Origin: Rhodococcus sp. HNM0563
GTDB taxonomy: Bacteria; Actinomycetota; Actinomycetes; Mycobacteriales; Mycobacteriaceae
Assembly: GCF_012726195.1 (NCBI RefSeq)
Contig: NZ_JAASAF010000005.1
Coordinates: forward strand, 395,256 to 459,255
Direction of reading: 5' to 3'
Length of the DNA: 64,000 bases
Position 1 is the stretch's first letter; each line of letters begins with the position of its first letter. The notes beneath the pieces are model-generated. The model was given only the letters and a program-made list of their open reading frames with translations, was not told where the DNA came from and ran no database searches. Made by a program: the position numbers and the translations under genes. Below are positions 52,645 through 60,654 of this stretch, in pieces.

Positions 52645-55010
52645 TGTTGTCCGACGGGCCGCGGAATTCCCGCATGGCGCACGCGAGGTACTCGCACATG
52701 GCGCACGCGAGGTACTCGCACATGGCGCACTGGGGGATGTATTCGGCGGAGGCGCGCGGTGGCGAGGTCGTCGCCGTGCATCCCTTCGCGGGAGACCGCG
52801 ACCCGTCACCCATTCTCGCGAACGTGCCGGGTTCGGTGCGGCATCGCGCTCGCATCGCCGGTCCGGTGGTGCGCCGCGGGTGGCTCGAGAACGGACCGGG
52901 TCCGACCACGCGCCGGGGGAGCGACGAATTCGTCGCCGTGTCGTGGGACGAACTGACCGAGCTGCTCGCGCGTGAATTGCGTCGGGTCGCGGATCGTTAC
53001 GGCAATCGCTCGATCTACGGCGGCTCGTACGGATGGTCGGCGCCCGGACGGTTCCATCACGCGCAGAGCCAGGTTCACCGTTTTCTCAAGATGTTCGGTG
53101 GATACACGCGGTCGGTGCACAGCTATTCGCTCGGCGCGACCGGTGTGGTCATGCCACACGTCGTCGGCACCCACTGGAAACTGTTCGCGCGCTCGACCCA
53201 CTGGGATCTCATCGCCGGGCACACGGAACTCTTCGTGTGTTTCGGCGGTGTCCCCGTCAAGAACACCTCCATCAACGACGGTGGAAACAGCGACCACCCG
53301 ACCCGCGACGCACTCGACGGGATGCGGGCCCGCGGGGGCCGTATCGTGTCGATCAGCCCCCTGCGCGACGACACACACGGCGAGTGCGAGTGGCTCGCAC
53401 CGCGGCCGGGGAGCGATGTCGCGATCATGCTGGCGCTGGCCTACGTCCTGGCCACCGAGGGCCTCGCCGACCGCCGATTCCTCGACCGGTACTGCACCGG
53501 CTACGACAAGTTCGAGGACTACCTGCTCGGCGGGACGGACGGGATCCGGAAGTCGCCGCAGTGGGCGGCGGAGTTGTCGGGACTGTCCGCGGATACGTTG
53601 ACCGGACTCGCACGCCGAATGGCATCCTCACGGACGTTGGTGACCGTGTCGTGGTCGCTGCAACGTGTGCGGTTCGGGGAGCAGGCGCCGTGGGCCGGAA
53701 TCACTCTGGCCGCCATGCTCGGACAGATCGGTCTGCCGGGCGGAGGCTTCGGCCACGGGTACGGGTCGATGAACGAGCCCGGCACCGCGCCGGTGCCGTA
53801 TCCACTGCCCACCCTGTTCCAGGGGAACAACGAGGTGGACGATTTCATACCGGTGGCCGCGATCTCCGATCTGTTGTTGCGACCGGGGGAGAAGTTCGAC
53901 TACGACGGCAACCGATACACGTTTCCCGACATCCGGCTCGTCTACTGGGCGGGCGGGAATCCGTTCCATCACCATCAGGACATCGGCCGGCTCCGCCGCG
54001 CACTCGGACGCCCCGACACGATCGTGGTCCACGATCCGTACTGGACCCCGATGGCCAAGCACGCCGACATCGTGGTGCCGTCCACCACGACCCTCGAACG
54101 CAACGACCTGACCTGTACGCGCAGCGATCCGCTACTCGTTGCGATGCACGCGGCTGTACCCCGATTCGAGGACGCCCGCGACGACTACGACACATTCTCG
54201 GCGCTCGCGTACCGGCTGGGTTTCGGCGACCGGTTCACCGAGAAGCGCAGCGCACAGGAGTGGCTCGAATATCTCTACGAGCAGTGGCGCGGATTCGTTC
54301 TCGCAGATCCGGCCAGGGTGGAGGACCCACCCGAGTTCGACGAGTTCTGGGGTCACGGTCACGTGCGGATGCGCACCGAGGACGATCTGACGTTGTTCGA
54401 AGAGTTTCGCGACGACCCGCAACGCGACCCGCTTCGGACCCCGAGCGGCCGCATCGAGATCTTCTCCGCGGACATCGACGGATTCGGCTACGAGGACTGC
54501 GCAGGCCATCCGAAGTGGTACGAGCCCGAGGAGTGGCTCGGCGGCGCACGCGCTGAGCAGTTCCCACTGCATCTCATCGCGAATCAGCCGAGGACCCGGC
54601 TCCACAGTCAGCTCGATCACGGTGCCTTCAGTCAGGCGTCGAAGATTCGGGGCCGCGAGCCGATCCGGATGCACCCGGGCGATGCCGAGGCACGCAACCT
54701 CTCGGAAGGTGATGTGGTTCGGGTGTTCAACGACCGTGGCGCCTGTCTTGCCGGGGTGGTGCTCGACGACGGGGTGCTGCGCGGCGTCGTTCAGCTCTCG
54801 ACCGGAGCGTGGTACGACCCCTACGACCCGGAAGACCCCGAGTCCATGTGCGTGCACGGAAACCCGAACGTGCTCACGGCCGATGTGGGTACGTCACGTC
54901 TGTCTCAGGGCTGCACGGGGCAGCATGTGCTCGTCGAGATCGAGCTCTTCGTGGGGGAGTTGCCACCGATCCGCGCGTACGATCCACCGACGATCCTGCT
55001 TCATCTGTGA
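52644..55010 (+). CDS. Molybdopterin-dependent oxidoreductase (BisC/DorA/TorA-like)
   Basis: 788 aa. It belongs to the DMSO reductase family, single-subunit type without an N-terminal Fe-S cluster. SYSLGATG..MPHVVGTHWKL aligns with the DorA block that carries the Ser molybdenum ligand, placing the ligand at about Ser162. FHHAQSQVHRFL, YWAGGNPFHHHQD and ANQPRTRLHSQL are also typical. No Tat signal is seen, so it is probably cytoplasmic, like biotin or methionine sulfoxide reductases. ATG 52644 overlaps the hemQ stop (TGATG). A 24-bp in-frame tandem repeat encodes MAHARYSH twice at the N-terminus, so later ATGs (52674, 52698, 52722) are also possible starts. Confidence 0.88.
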   Translation: MLSDGPRNSRMAHARYSHMAHARYSHMAHWGMYSAEARGGEVVAVHPFAGDRDPSPILANVPGSVRHRARIAGPVVRRGWLENGPGPTTRRGSDEFVAVSWDELTELLARELRRVADRYGNRSIYGGSYGWSAPGRFHHAQSQVHRFLKMFGGYTRSVHSYSLGATGVVMPHVVGTHWKLFARSTHWDLIAGHTELFVCFGGVPVKNTSINDGGNSDHPTRDALDGMRARGGRIVSISPLRDDTHGECEWLAPRPGSDVAIMLALAYVLATEGLADRRFLDRYCTGYDKFEDYLLGGTDGIRKSPQWAAELSGLSADTLTGLARRMASSRTLVTVSWSLQRVRFGEQAPWAGITLAAMLGQIGLPGGGFGHGYGSMNEPGTAPVPYPLPTLFQGNNEVDDFIPVAAISDLLLRPGEKFDYDGNRYTFPDIRLVYWAGGNPFHHHQDIGRLRRALGRPDTIVVHDPYWTPMAKHADIVVPSTTTLERNDLTCTRSDPLLVAMHAAVPRFEDARDDYDTFSALAYRLGFGDRFTEKRSAQEWLEYLYEQWRGFVLADPARVEDPPEFDEFWGHGHVRMRTEDDLTLFEEFRDDPQRDPLRTPSGRIEIFSADIDGFGYEDCAGHPKWYEPEEWLGGARAEQFPLHLIANQPRTRLHSQLDHGAFSQASKIRGREPIRMHPGDAEARNLSEGDVVRVFNDRGACLAGVVLDDGVLRGVVQLSTGAWYDPYDPEDPESMCVHGNPNVLTADVGTSRLSQGCTGQHVLVEIELFVGELPPIRAYDPPTILLHL
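52674..52721 (+). repeat. 24-bp in-frame tandem repeat, two copies, at the start of the molybdenum enzyme gene
   Basis: Copies at 52674-52697 and 52698-52721 are identical, and a third partial copy (ATGGCGCAC) follows at 52722-52730. Each copy has an ATG preceded by an AGG-rich segment from the previous one. The MAHWG at 52722 matches where related enzymes begin the domain (AHWG). Confidence 0.9.
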
Positions 55011-55040
55011 GTTTCATCACTTCCGTCGGTGGTGTCGCAG

Positions 55041-55046
55041 TATTCT
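55041..55046 (+). promoter_or_regulatory. Serine hydrolase -10 element (leaderless)
   Basis: TATTCT lies eight bases before ATG 55055 and two bases before GTG 55049, so ATG is the better start. Confidence 0.5.
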
Positions 55047-55054
55047 GAGTGCTC

Positions 55055-56341
55055 ATGAAGCGTTGTGCAGTCAACGATCGTCGTCTGCGGGCTGCCGGCG
55101 CCGCGGTGGCATTGATCCTCTTCGCCGGCGCGTGTACGGACTCGGGTGGGGACGCATCCTCCTCTTCGGGCACGGTGTCGGAAACCCCTTCGGGCACGGT
55201 GTCGGAGACGTCGGGTTCCGAGGCGTCCGAGGCCGGGGCCCCGACTCCGGTGGATCAAGCCGAACTACAGTTGGCTCTCGAATCCGGAGCGCAGGAGTTT
55301 TTGCTCCCCGGCGCGGTCGCGCTGCTTCGGACGCCCTCCGGCACCATCACCGCGACCTACGGGACCACCGAGCATGACGGGGGTGAGCAGGTCTCCCTCG
55401 ACGACCATATTCGCGTCGGCTCCAACACGAAGACCTGGACGGCCACGGTCATCCTGCAGATGGTGTCCGAAGGTGCACTGTCACTGTCCGATCCGGTATC
55501 GAAGCATCGTCCGGACGTTCCCAACGGCGAGAACATCACGATCGAGCAGCTGTTGAACATGCGTTCCGGGCTGTACAACTACAGCGAGACACCGGAACTC
55601 AACGAGGCACTCGACAACGATCCGGGGCGGGTGTGGCAACCCGACGAGTTGCTCGCTCTCGGGTTTGCGAACCCACCGTATTTCCCGCCGGGGGAGGGCT
55701 ACCACTACTCGAACACCAACTATGTGCTGCTCGGTCTGATCGCGGTCCAACTCGACGGCAAGCCGTTGCCGGATATCTTCGACGAACGGATATTCAGGCC
55801 GGCCAGGATGTCCGATTCCTCGTTCCCCGACCCGACCGAGGTGGAGCTACCGACGCCCTACTCCCACGGCTACTTCTTCGGCACGAACATGCTCACCCTC
55901 ACCGACCCGGCTCTGCCGGAGGAGATGCAGACCGAAGCCGAGAACGGAACGCTTGCCCCTACGGACGTCACGAACACCAATCCGTCGTGGGCCTGGTCGG
56001 CAGGCGCAGGCATCGCAACCGCCGAGGACCTGGCCACATGGGTCGAGGCACTTACGAACGGTTCGGTGCTCGACGCGGAGCTGCAGCAGCAGCGAATGGA
56101 CAGCATCGTCCCGACCGATCCGTCCACGCCGGATGCGGCGGGCTACGGCTGGGGCATCGCGAAGATGGGCCCGATGTACGGGCACACCGGAGAGCTTCCG
56201 GGATACAACTCGTTCATGGGGTCCGATCCGGAGAACGGCATCACACTGATCGTGTGGGCGAACCTGGCGCCAGGCGCCGACGGCCGTGACCCGGCCACCA
56301 CGATCGCCAAGGGCCTGATCGACGGAATGTACGGTCTCTGA
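55055..56341 (+). CDS. Serine hydrolase, beta-lactamase/DD-peptidase fold, lipoprotein
   Basis: 428 aa. A lipobox LFAGAC near residue 25 is followed by a Ser/Thr/Gly-rich linker with a repeated SGTVSET unit. The penicillin-binding motifs are Ser123-x-x-Lys in SNTKTW, YSN at about 218 and HTG at 377. This is a class C-like, D-alanyl-D-alanine carboxypeptidase or esterase family member. Exported and lipid-anchored, it may act on peptidoglycan or beta-lactams. ATG 55055 follows a TATTCT element. It lies 44 bases after the molybdenum enzyme. Confidence 0.9.
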   Translation: MKRCAVNDRRLRAAGAAVALILFAGACTDSGGDASSSSGTVSETPSGTVSETSGSEASEAGAPTPVDQAELQLALESGAQEFLLPGAVALLRTPSGTITATYGTTEHDGGEQVSLDDHIRVGSNTKTWTATVILQMVSEGALSLSDPVSKHRPDVPNGENITIEQLLNMRSGLYNYSETPELNEALDNDPGRVWQPDELLALGFANPPYFPPGEGYHYSNTNYVLLGLIAVQLDGKPLPDIFDERIFRPARMSDSSFPDPTEVELPTPYSHGYFFGTNMLTLTDPALPEEMQTEAENGTLAPTDVTNTNPSWAWSAGAGIATAEDLATWVEALTNGSVLDAELQQQRMDSIVPTDPSTPDAAGYGWGIAKMGPMYGHTGELPGYNSFMGSDPENGITLIVWANLAPGADGRDPATTIAKGLIDGMYGL

Positions 56342-56381
56342 GATCCGCCCGGCATCGACAGGAACAGCTAGCCTTCGAAGT

Positions 56382-57107
56382 ATGGGCACGAATCCCTTCG
56401 ACGCGGTCCTGTTCGACTTCTCCGGCACGCTTTTCAGGCTCGAGGAGGACGACAGTTGGATGGAGCAGATCACCGACAGCGGCGGTGCGCCGTTCGATGT
56501 GCACCAGCAGGCAGAACTGATGCGACGCCTCACTGCACCGACCGGGCAACCGGTGGAGATGGATGCCGAGGAGCACCATGCCTGGACCAATCGTGACCGC
56601 GACCCGGCCTGGCATCGGGAGGCATATCTCACGGTGCTGAGAAGGTCCGGTGTCGCCGATCCGCAGCAGGCACGGAATCTGTACGCCAAAGTGACGGACC
56701 CCGCGTGCTGGACCGTCTATCCCGACACGGTCCCGGTGATAGAAGCCCTGTCGGGTGACGGCTATCGCATCGGCGTGCTCAGCAACATTGCCTTCGATAT
56801 CCGGCCGGCGTTCGCTGTGCTCGGAATCGACGACCTCGTCTCGGTGTTCACACTCTCGTTCGAGGTCGGTGCGGTGAAGCCGGAACCGGAGATCTTCCGG
56901 CACGCCGTCGACATGCTGGACGTGGATCCTGCTCGCACCCTCATGATCGGCGACAGCGAGAAGGCCGACGGTGCCGCACGAGGTATCGGCTGTTCGTTCC
57001 AGCTCGTGGAGCCTCTGCCCACCACCGACCGGCCCGATGCGCTGTGGCGAGCACTGTCGGCGGCAGGTATCAGTCCGTCGGAACCAGGCGCAGGGAGATC
57101 GAGTTGA
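56382..57107 (+). CDS. HAD-superfamily hydrolase (subfamily IA)
   Basis: 241 aa. Motif I is DAVLFDFSGTLF: the nucleophile Asp12 is present, but the usual second Asp, two residues on, is Ser14. Motif II is in VLSNIAFD, motif III is the Lys of GAVKPEP, and motif IV is MIGDSEKAD. The missing general acid suggests a dehalogenase- or phosphonatase-like chemistry, or weak phosphatase activity. It starts at ATG 56382. Its last 38 bases overlap the convergent msrB. Confidence 0.88.
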   Translation: MGTNPFDAVLFDFSGTLFRLEEDDSWMEQITDSGGAPFDVHQQAELMRRLTAPTGQPVEMDAEEHHAWTNRDRDPAWHREAYLTVLRRSGVADPQQARNLYAKVTDPACWTVYPDTVPVIEALSGDGYRIGVLSNIAFDIRPAFAVLGIDDLVSVFTLSFEVGAVKPEPEIFRHAVDMLDVDPARTLMIGDSEKADGAARGIGCSFQLVEPLPTTDRPDALWRALSAAGISPSEPGAGRSS

Positions 57108-57498
57108 TGCAGTACCGCTGATCGGTGGGAGTCGGATACCCCTCGCCCTCGAATACATGGCCCATGTGGCTATGGCACGACGCGCACAGTACCTCGACCC
57201 GCCGCATTCCGAGGCTGTCGTCGGTGCGGAGGATCACGGCGTCGGACTCCGCCGGATCGAAGAACGACGGCCAGCCGCAATGCGAGTGGAACTTCTCCGA
57301 GCTACGGAACAATTCCGCACCGCACGCGCGGCACTCGTAGACACCCTCGGTATCGGTGTCGGTGTATTCGCCGGTGAATGGGCGTTCCGTCCCCGCCCGG
57401 CGAAGCACGGCGTATTCCTCGGGCGTCAGCTTGGCGCGCCACTCGTCGTCGCTGTGGGTGACCTTCGGCGCGGGTTCCGACCGGGGAGGGATAGTCAT
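57070..57498 (-). CDS. msrB: Peptide-methionine (R)-S-oxide reductase MsrB
   Basis: 142 aa. It reduces methionine-R-sulfoxide in proteins. The zinc site is CRACG and CASCHSHMGHVFEG (two CxxC pairs). The catalytic Cys is in RYCINSISL; HCGWPSF and EGYPTPTDQ are standard. The resolving Cys equivalent is not obvious. ATG 57498 has TAGCGT seven bases upstream, so the transcript may be leaderless; the 60-residue extension to 57678 overlaps aftC and is rejected. It is downstream of aftC, as Rv2674 is of Rv2673. Confidence 0.95.
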   Translation of the reverse strand: MTIPPRSEPAPKVTHSDDEWRAKLTPEEYAVLRRAGTERPFTGEYTDTDTEGVYECRACGAELFRSSEKFHSHCGWPSFFDPAESDAVILRTDDSLGMRRVEVLCASCHSHMGHVFEGEGYPTPTDQRYCINSISLRLVPTD

Positions 57499-57505
57499 GG
57501 CATCC

Positions 57506-57511
57506 ACGCTA
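57506..57511 (-). promoter_or_regulatory. msrB -10 element (leaderless)
   Basis: TAGCGT on the minus strand lies seven bases before ATG 57498. Confidence 0.5.
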
Positions 57512-57574
57512 GCGGTGAGCGACCGACTGTGCCATGAGGTGTGTCCGGTCGGGTACGGGTGGCCGGCAGTCGGA

Positions 57575-58858
57575 TCACGGTGTTGCGACTTCTGGTTCAG
57601 GTTCCTGATCCGGCTTCGACCGTGCGGTGGTACTCGACCGGGTAGATCGCAACAAGTGTGACGGCTCGATACCGCCATCGAGGCGGCCCTCGCGGCGGGC
57701 GGCCAGATAGCGATCGAGGAGCACAGCGAAAATGACGATCAGGAGCAGAGACCAGCCGAACGTCGTCTTCATGTACTCCGCTGCACGACCGGCTTCGACC
57801 CAGCGACCGGACAACCACGAGTCGTAGCTGAGGAACCCGTAGACGGCGAGCCACGCGGGCCAGTTCCGCATGACCGAATTCGGCAGCAGCACAGTCATCA
57901 GCAGCGGGAACAGCATCATGGAGTAGTACATCTGGCCGAGCGAGGTGAGCAGGAATGATGCGCCGAGAAGCACGCCGGCGCTGGTGCAGACGAAGAACAG
58001 TTCATCGTCGCGGCAGTAGCGGTACAGCAACCACATCGATGCCACGACCATCAGACCCAGCACGGCCCGCAGGCCTATGACCAGCCAGCCGGGCAGACCG
58101 TAGTACATCCCGTTGCCCACGATCGCGCTGTTGAAATAGTCCCGCGATTCGAGAAGGTACGGAACGGTGTGCTCGACGAACTGCCACGCATCGACCGACA
58201 ACGGCCACGCGATGGCCGTCAATGCAATGGGAACAGCGGCAGCGGTGACGAAAACCTTCCACTGGCCCCGCACCAGCGCCAACAGCAGCAGAGGCGCCAA
58301 AATGGGTTTCACGGCGAAGGTGAGACCGAGTGCGGCGCCCGCCCAGAGGTCTCGACGTTTGAGCAGCAGCGCCAGGAAGGCGACCTCGCCGAGCAACACG
58401 AGACCGTTGATATTGGTGAAGACGAGCGTGTTCGTGACCGTCTCGGACGAGAACGCGGCCAGCACGAGAATCGGTGCGACCGGAGAATCGAGACGCAACC
58501 CGAACATCCGCAACAACAGGTACAGCGCGATCAGGATCGCGACGGCGTTCGCGAGGATGAACAACCAGCGCGAGCGTTCCGGGTCGATCACGGCGATCGG
58601 TGAGATCAGCAGAGTCCCCGACGGTGGGTACAGGTAATGCGGGTCCACCCAGTCGAAGTTGGCGGTATACACCGGGCGGCGATTGAGGAATGCCAGTGCA
58701 GCCTCGTACACGGGCTTGAAATCATCGGTTCGGAAGCCGTTGACGGCCTTGATGACGACCCGATGCAACACCGTCAGTACGGCCAGTGGCCATACGACGT
58801 ACTTGACCACTTCCGCTGTGGTGCGGGCGGTGCGAGGCTCGAGACTGCTGAGGAACAC
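57575..58858 (-). CDS. aftC: Arabinofuranosyltransferase AftC (GT-C, GT87)
   Basis: 427 aa, close to the 433 aa of M. tuberculosis AftC (Rv2673). It has 10 or more hydrophobic segments (VVWPLAVLTVLHRVVI, WLFILANAVAILIALYLLL, LWAGAALGLTFAVKPILAPLLL, and others). An early extracytoplasmic acidic pair (FRTDDFKPVYEA) is the likely GT-C catalytic site. AftC uses decaprenyl-phosphoarabinose to place alpha-1,3 branches in arabinogalactan and lipoarabinomannan. GTG 58858 has TACCGT six bases upstream; a longer frame to 58969 overlaps the hydrolase gene and is rejected. Confidence 0.9.
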   Translation of the reverse strand: MFLSSLEPRTARTTAEVVKYVVWPLAVLTVLHRVVIKAVNGFRTDDFKPVYEAALAFLNRRPVYTANFDWVDPHYLYPPSGTLLISPIAVIDPERSRWLFILANAVAILIALYLLLRMFGLRLDSPVAPILVLAAFSSETVTNTLVFTNINGLVLLGEVAFLALLLKRRDLWAGAALGLTFAVKPILAPLLLLALVRGQWKVFVTAAAVPIALTAIAWPLSVDAWQFVEHTVPYLLESRDYFNSAIVGNGMYYGLPGWLVIGLRAVLGLMVVASMWLLYRYCRDDELFFVCTSAGVLLGASFLLTSLGQMYYSMMLFPLLMTVLLPNSVMRNWPAWLAVYGFLSYDSWLSGRWVEAGRAAEYMKTTFGWSLLLIVIFAVLLDRYLAARREGRLDGGIEPSHLLRSTRSSTTARSKPDQEPEPEVATP

Positions 58859-58864
58859 TACGGC

Positions 58865-58870
58865 ACGGTA
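58865..58870 (-). promoter_or_regulatory. aftC -10 element (leaderless)
   Basis: TACCGT on the minus strand lies six bases before GTG 58858. Confidence 0.4.
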
Positions 58871-58919
58871 CACCGCAACCGGACCGAACGGCGCATCCAG
58901 GCGCTCCGCGCAGCTGCGA

Positions 58920-60479
58920 TCAGGCCGGGCAGAGGCTCCCGTTCGGTGGAAGCTCTCCGTTTGCCACATACGCTTCTGCGCGACTTTGCGCGCAGGCCGA
59001 ATGGAGCGTTGCGGAATACCCGGCCCCCTGCCACGCGAGTGCCGTCCATCGGATACCGCTCGCGGTCAGCGCGCCGGTCACCGAATCCAAGCCTGCATTT
59101 CCGACGATGGGGTCGGCTGCCGCGCTGGTGACGAGGACCGGTACGTCGAGTGCTGCCGGAAGGGGCGGCGGCGCCATGCTCGGCCACGCCGCACACGAGG
59201 TCGCCGCGACGGCGGCATCACTCCCGAACAACGGATACGTCGTGGACCACGACTTCTGAAGTTCAGCGGCGCGCATCGCCGTCGGCCATCGCTGCCCGTC
59301 GCTGCACTGTGACACCCATTGGCCGTCGGTCGTCAGCATCGCTTCTGCCGTGCCCACGGATTCGAGCAGTGGCATGACGTCACCGTCCCTGGCTGCGGCA
59401 AGGATGTCGGACAGTTCGCGGATACGGGCCTGTAGGTCGGCACGTGGGGTGCCCAGGAACGCGGTGAGCGCGGTGAGGAGGGCATTCGACGACACCGGCG
59501 CGAGGAGACCGTCCGCGGCGCGACCGTAGAGATCCTCGATCGCTCCGCGCGGGTCCGGCCCCAGCGAACACTCCAGTGCGGCGCAGCGGCGGGCGAAGTC
59601 GTCGACGGCGGCTTCTGCGCCTCGTGCAGCGGATTCGGCGAGCAGTTCGGCGTCTGCCGTCGCTGCCGCGGGCGAGTCGAGGAGCAGCCGCCCGACTCCG
59701 CCCGGGTACGCCGCCGCGTACGCGAGCGCAACCGTCGCGCCGTTACCGATACCGAGCAGCCCCAACCGATCGACATCCCAGGCGCGGCGCAGCTGCTCGA
59801 TATCGCTCGCGGCGTGGGAGGCGCCGAACATCAGTTGCTGTGGCTGCAGGTAGTCGGTACACGAGATGGTCGCCTGCCGACCGAGTTCGGCGACGCGATC
59901 GGACGCTTCACCGCTGCGACCGAACTGCCCGAGGTCGGAAAGGGCGCGGCGATCGGCGCCGAAGATGCAGTCGATCTCCTGGGACATCCCGAGTCCACGA
60001 CGGTCGACGGCGACCAGAGGGCGCGCGGTCAGGGTCGCCGACATCGGGCCCGTAGCGAGTGCGGCGAGCGCGCGACTCGACGGGAGATCGGAGCCGGTGG
60101 TCACAACCAGTGGGGCGACGTCGCCGGGAGTCTCGGAAAGCCGTGCCCGGAGCACTCCGAGGGGGAACGTTCCGGGTACGGTCCCTGTCACGTCGATCGG
60201 TGCAGGAACCTGGGCGCACTCGAGAACGAGCCCCGCAGGGCCCGGAGGCAGTGCGAAACCGTCGATCGTCTCGGCGGTGCAATCGCGCCACGCAAGGTCG
60301 TTCTGCGGTACCGGGAGCTGGGCCGTACCCGGGTCGCGTTGTTCGGGTTCGGCCGGTTGCTCGCCTCCCACGTCCTGGACGACAGCCACATCGGGACGGA
60401 TCGAGGGACCCGCTCCGCACGCGGCCACCACCGACGCAACTGCGAGCCAACACACAGCGAGCACCCCGGTTCTGCGCAT
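58920..60479 (-). CDS. Secreted alpha/beta hydrolase-like lipoprotein lacking the catalytic Ser (Rv2672-like)
   Basis: 519 aa. A signal peptide with lipobox ASVVAAC (lipidated Cys21) precedes an S33-type alpha/beta hydrolase fold with TAP-like C-terminal half. The nucleophile elbow reads GIGNG (243-247): Gly245 stands where Ser is expected (the codon is GGT). The rest of the domain (DRRGLGMS, LLLDSP, LVTSAAADPIV) is well preserved and the frame is intact. The M. tuberculosis homologue Rv2672 is annotated as a possible secreted protease; whether it keeps Ser I cannot say. ATG 60479 is preferred; GTG 60518 is an alternative. It is upstream of aftC. Confidence 0.85.
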   Translation of the reverse strand: MRRTGVLAVCWLAVASVVAACGAGPSIRPDVAVVQDVGGEQPAEPEQRDPGTAQLPVPQNDLAWRDCTAETIDGFALPPGPAGLVLECAQVPAPIDVTGTVPGTFPLGVLRARLSETPGDVAPLVVTTGSDLPSSRALAALATGPMSATLTARPLVAVDRRGLGMSQEIDCIFGADRRALSDLGQFGRSGEASDRVAELGRQATISCTDYLQPQQLMFGASHAASDIEQLRRAWDVDRLGLLGIGNGATVALAYAAAYPGGVGRLLLDSPAAATADAELLAESAARGAEAAVDDFARRCAALECSLGPDPRGAIEDLYGRAADGLLAPVSSNALLTALTAFLGTPRADLQARIRELSDILAAARDGDVMPLLESVGTAEAMLTTDGQWVSQCSDGQRWPTAMRAAELQKSWSTTYPLFGSDAAVAATSCAAWPSMAPPPLPAALDVPVLVTSAAADPIVGNAGLDSVTGALTASGIRWTALAWQGAGYSATLHSACAQSRAEAYVANGELPPNGSLCPA

Positions 60480-60642
60480 GCGGACAGCCTGCCAGGTGCG
60501 CGCAGTGACGGTGCGCACCGGTGCGCTCGGACGCCGAGGCCGCGTACCGTTCTCCTGCTCCGATTCGGTGAACTCACCGTGAAGGGTCTGTGAAGTAGGT
60601 CCCATTACCCGGTCCTGTGCTGGATGTGCCATTTGCCGCCAC

Positions 60643-60648
60643 TATCCT
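60643..60648 (+). promoter_or_regulatory. zapE -10 element (leaderless)
   Basis: TATCCT lies six bases before ATG 60655. Confidence 0.5.
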
Positions 60649-60654
60649 GGTGTA

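Noticed and set aside
57575..58969. Extended aftC start at 58969
   Set aside because: It overlaps the end of the hydrolase-like gene, and residues before GTG 58858 have no membrane or family character.
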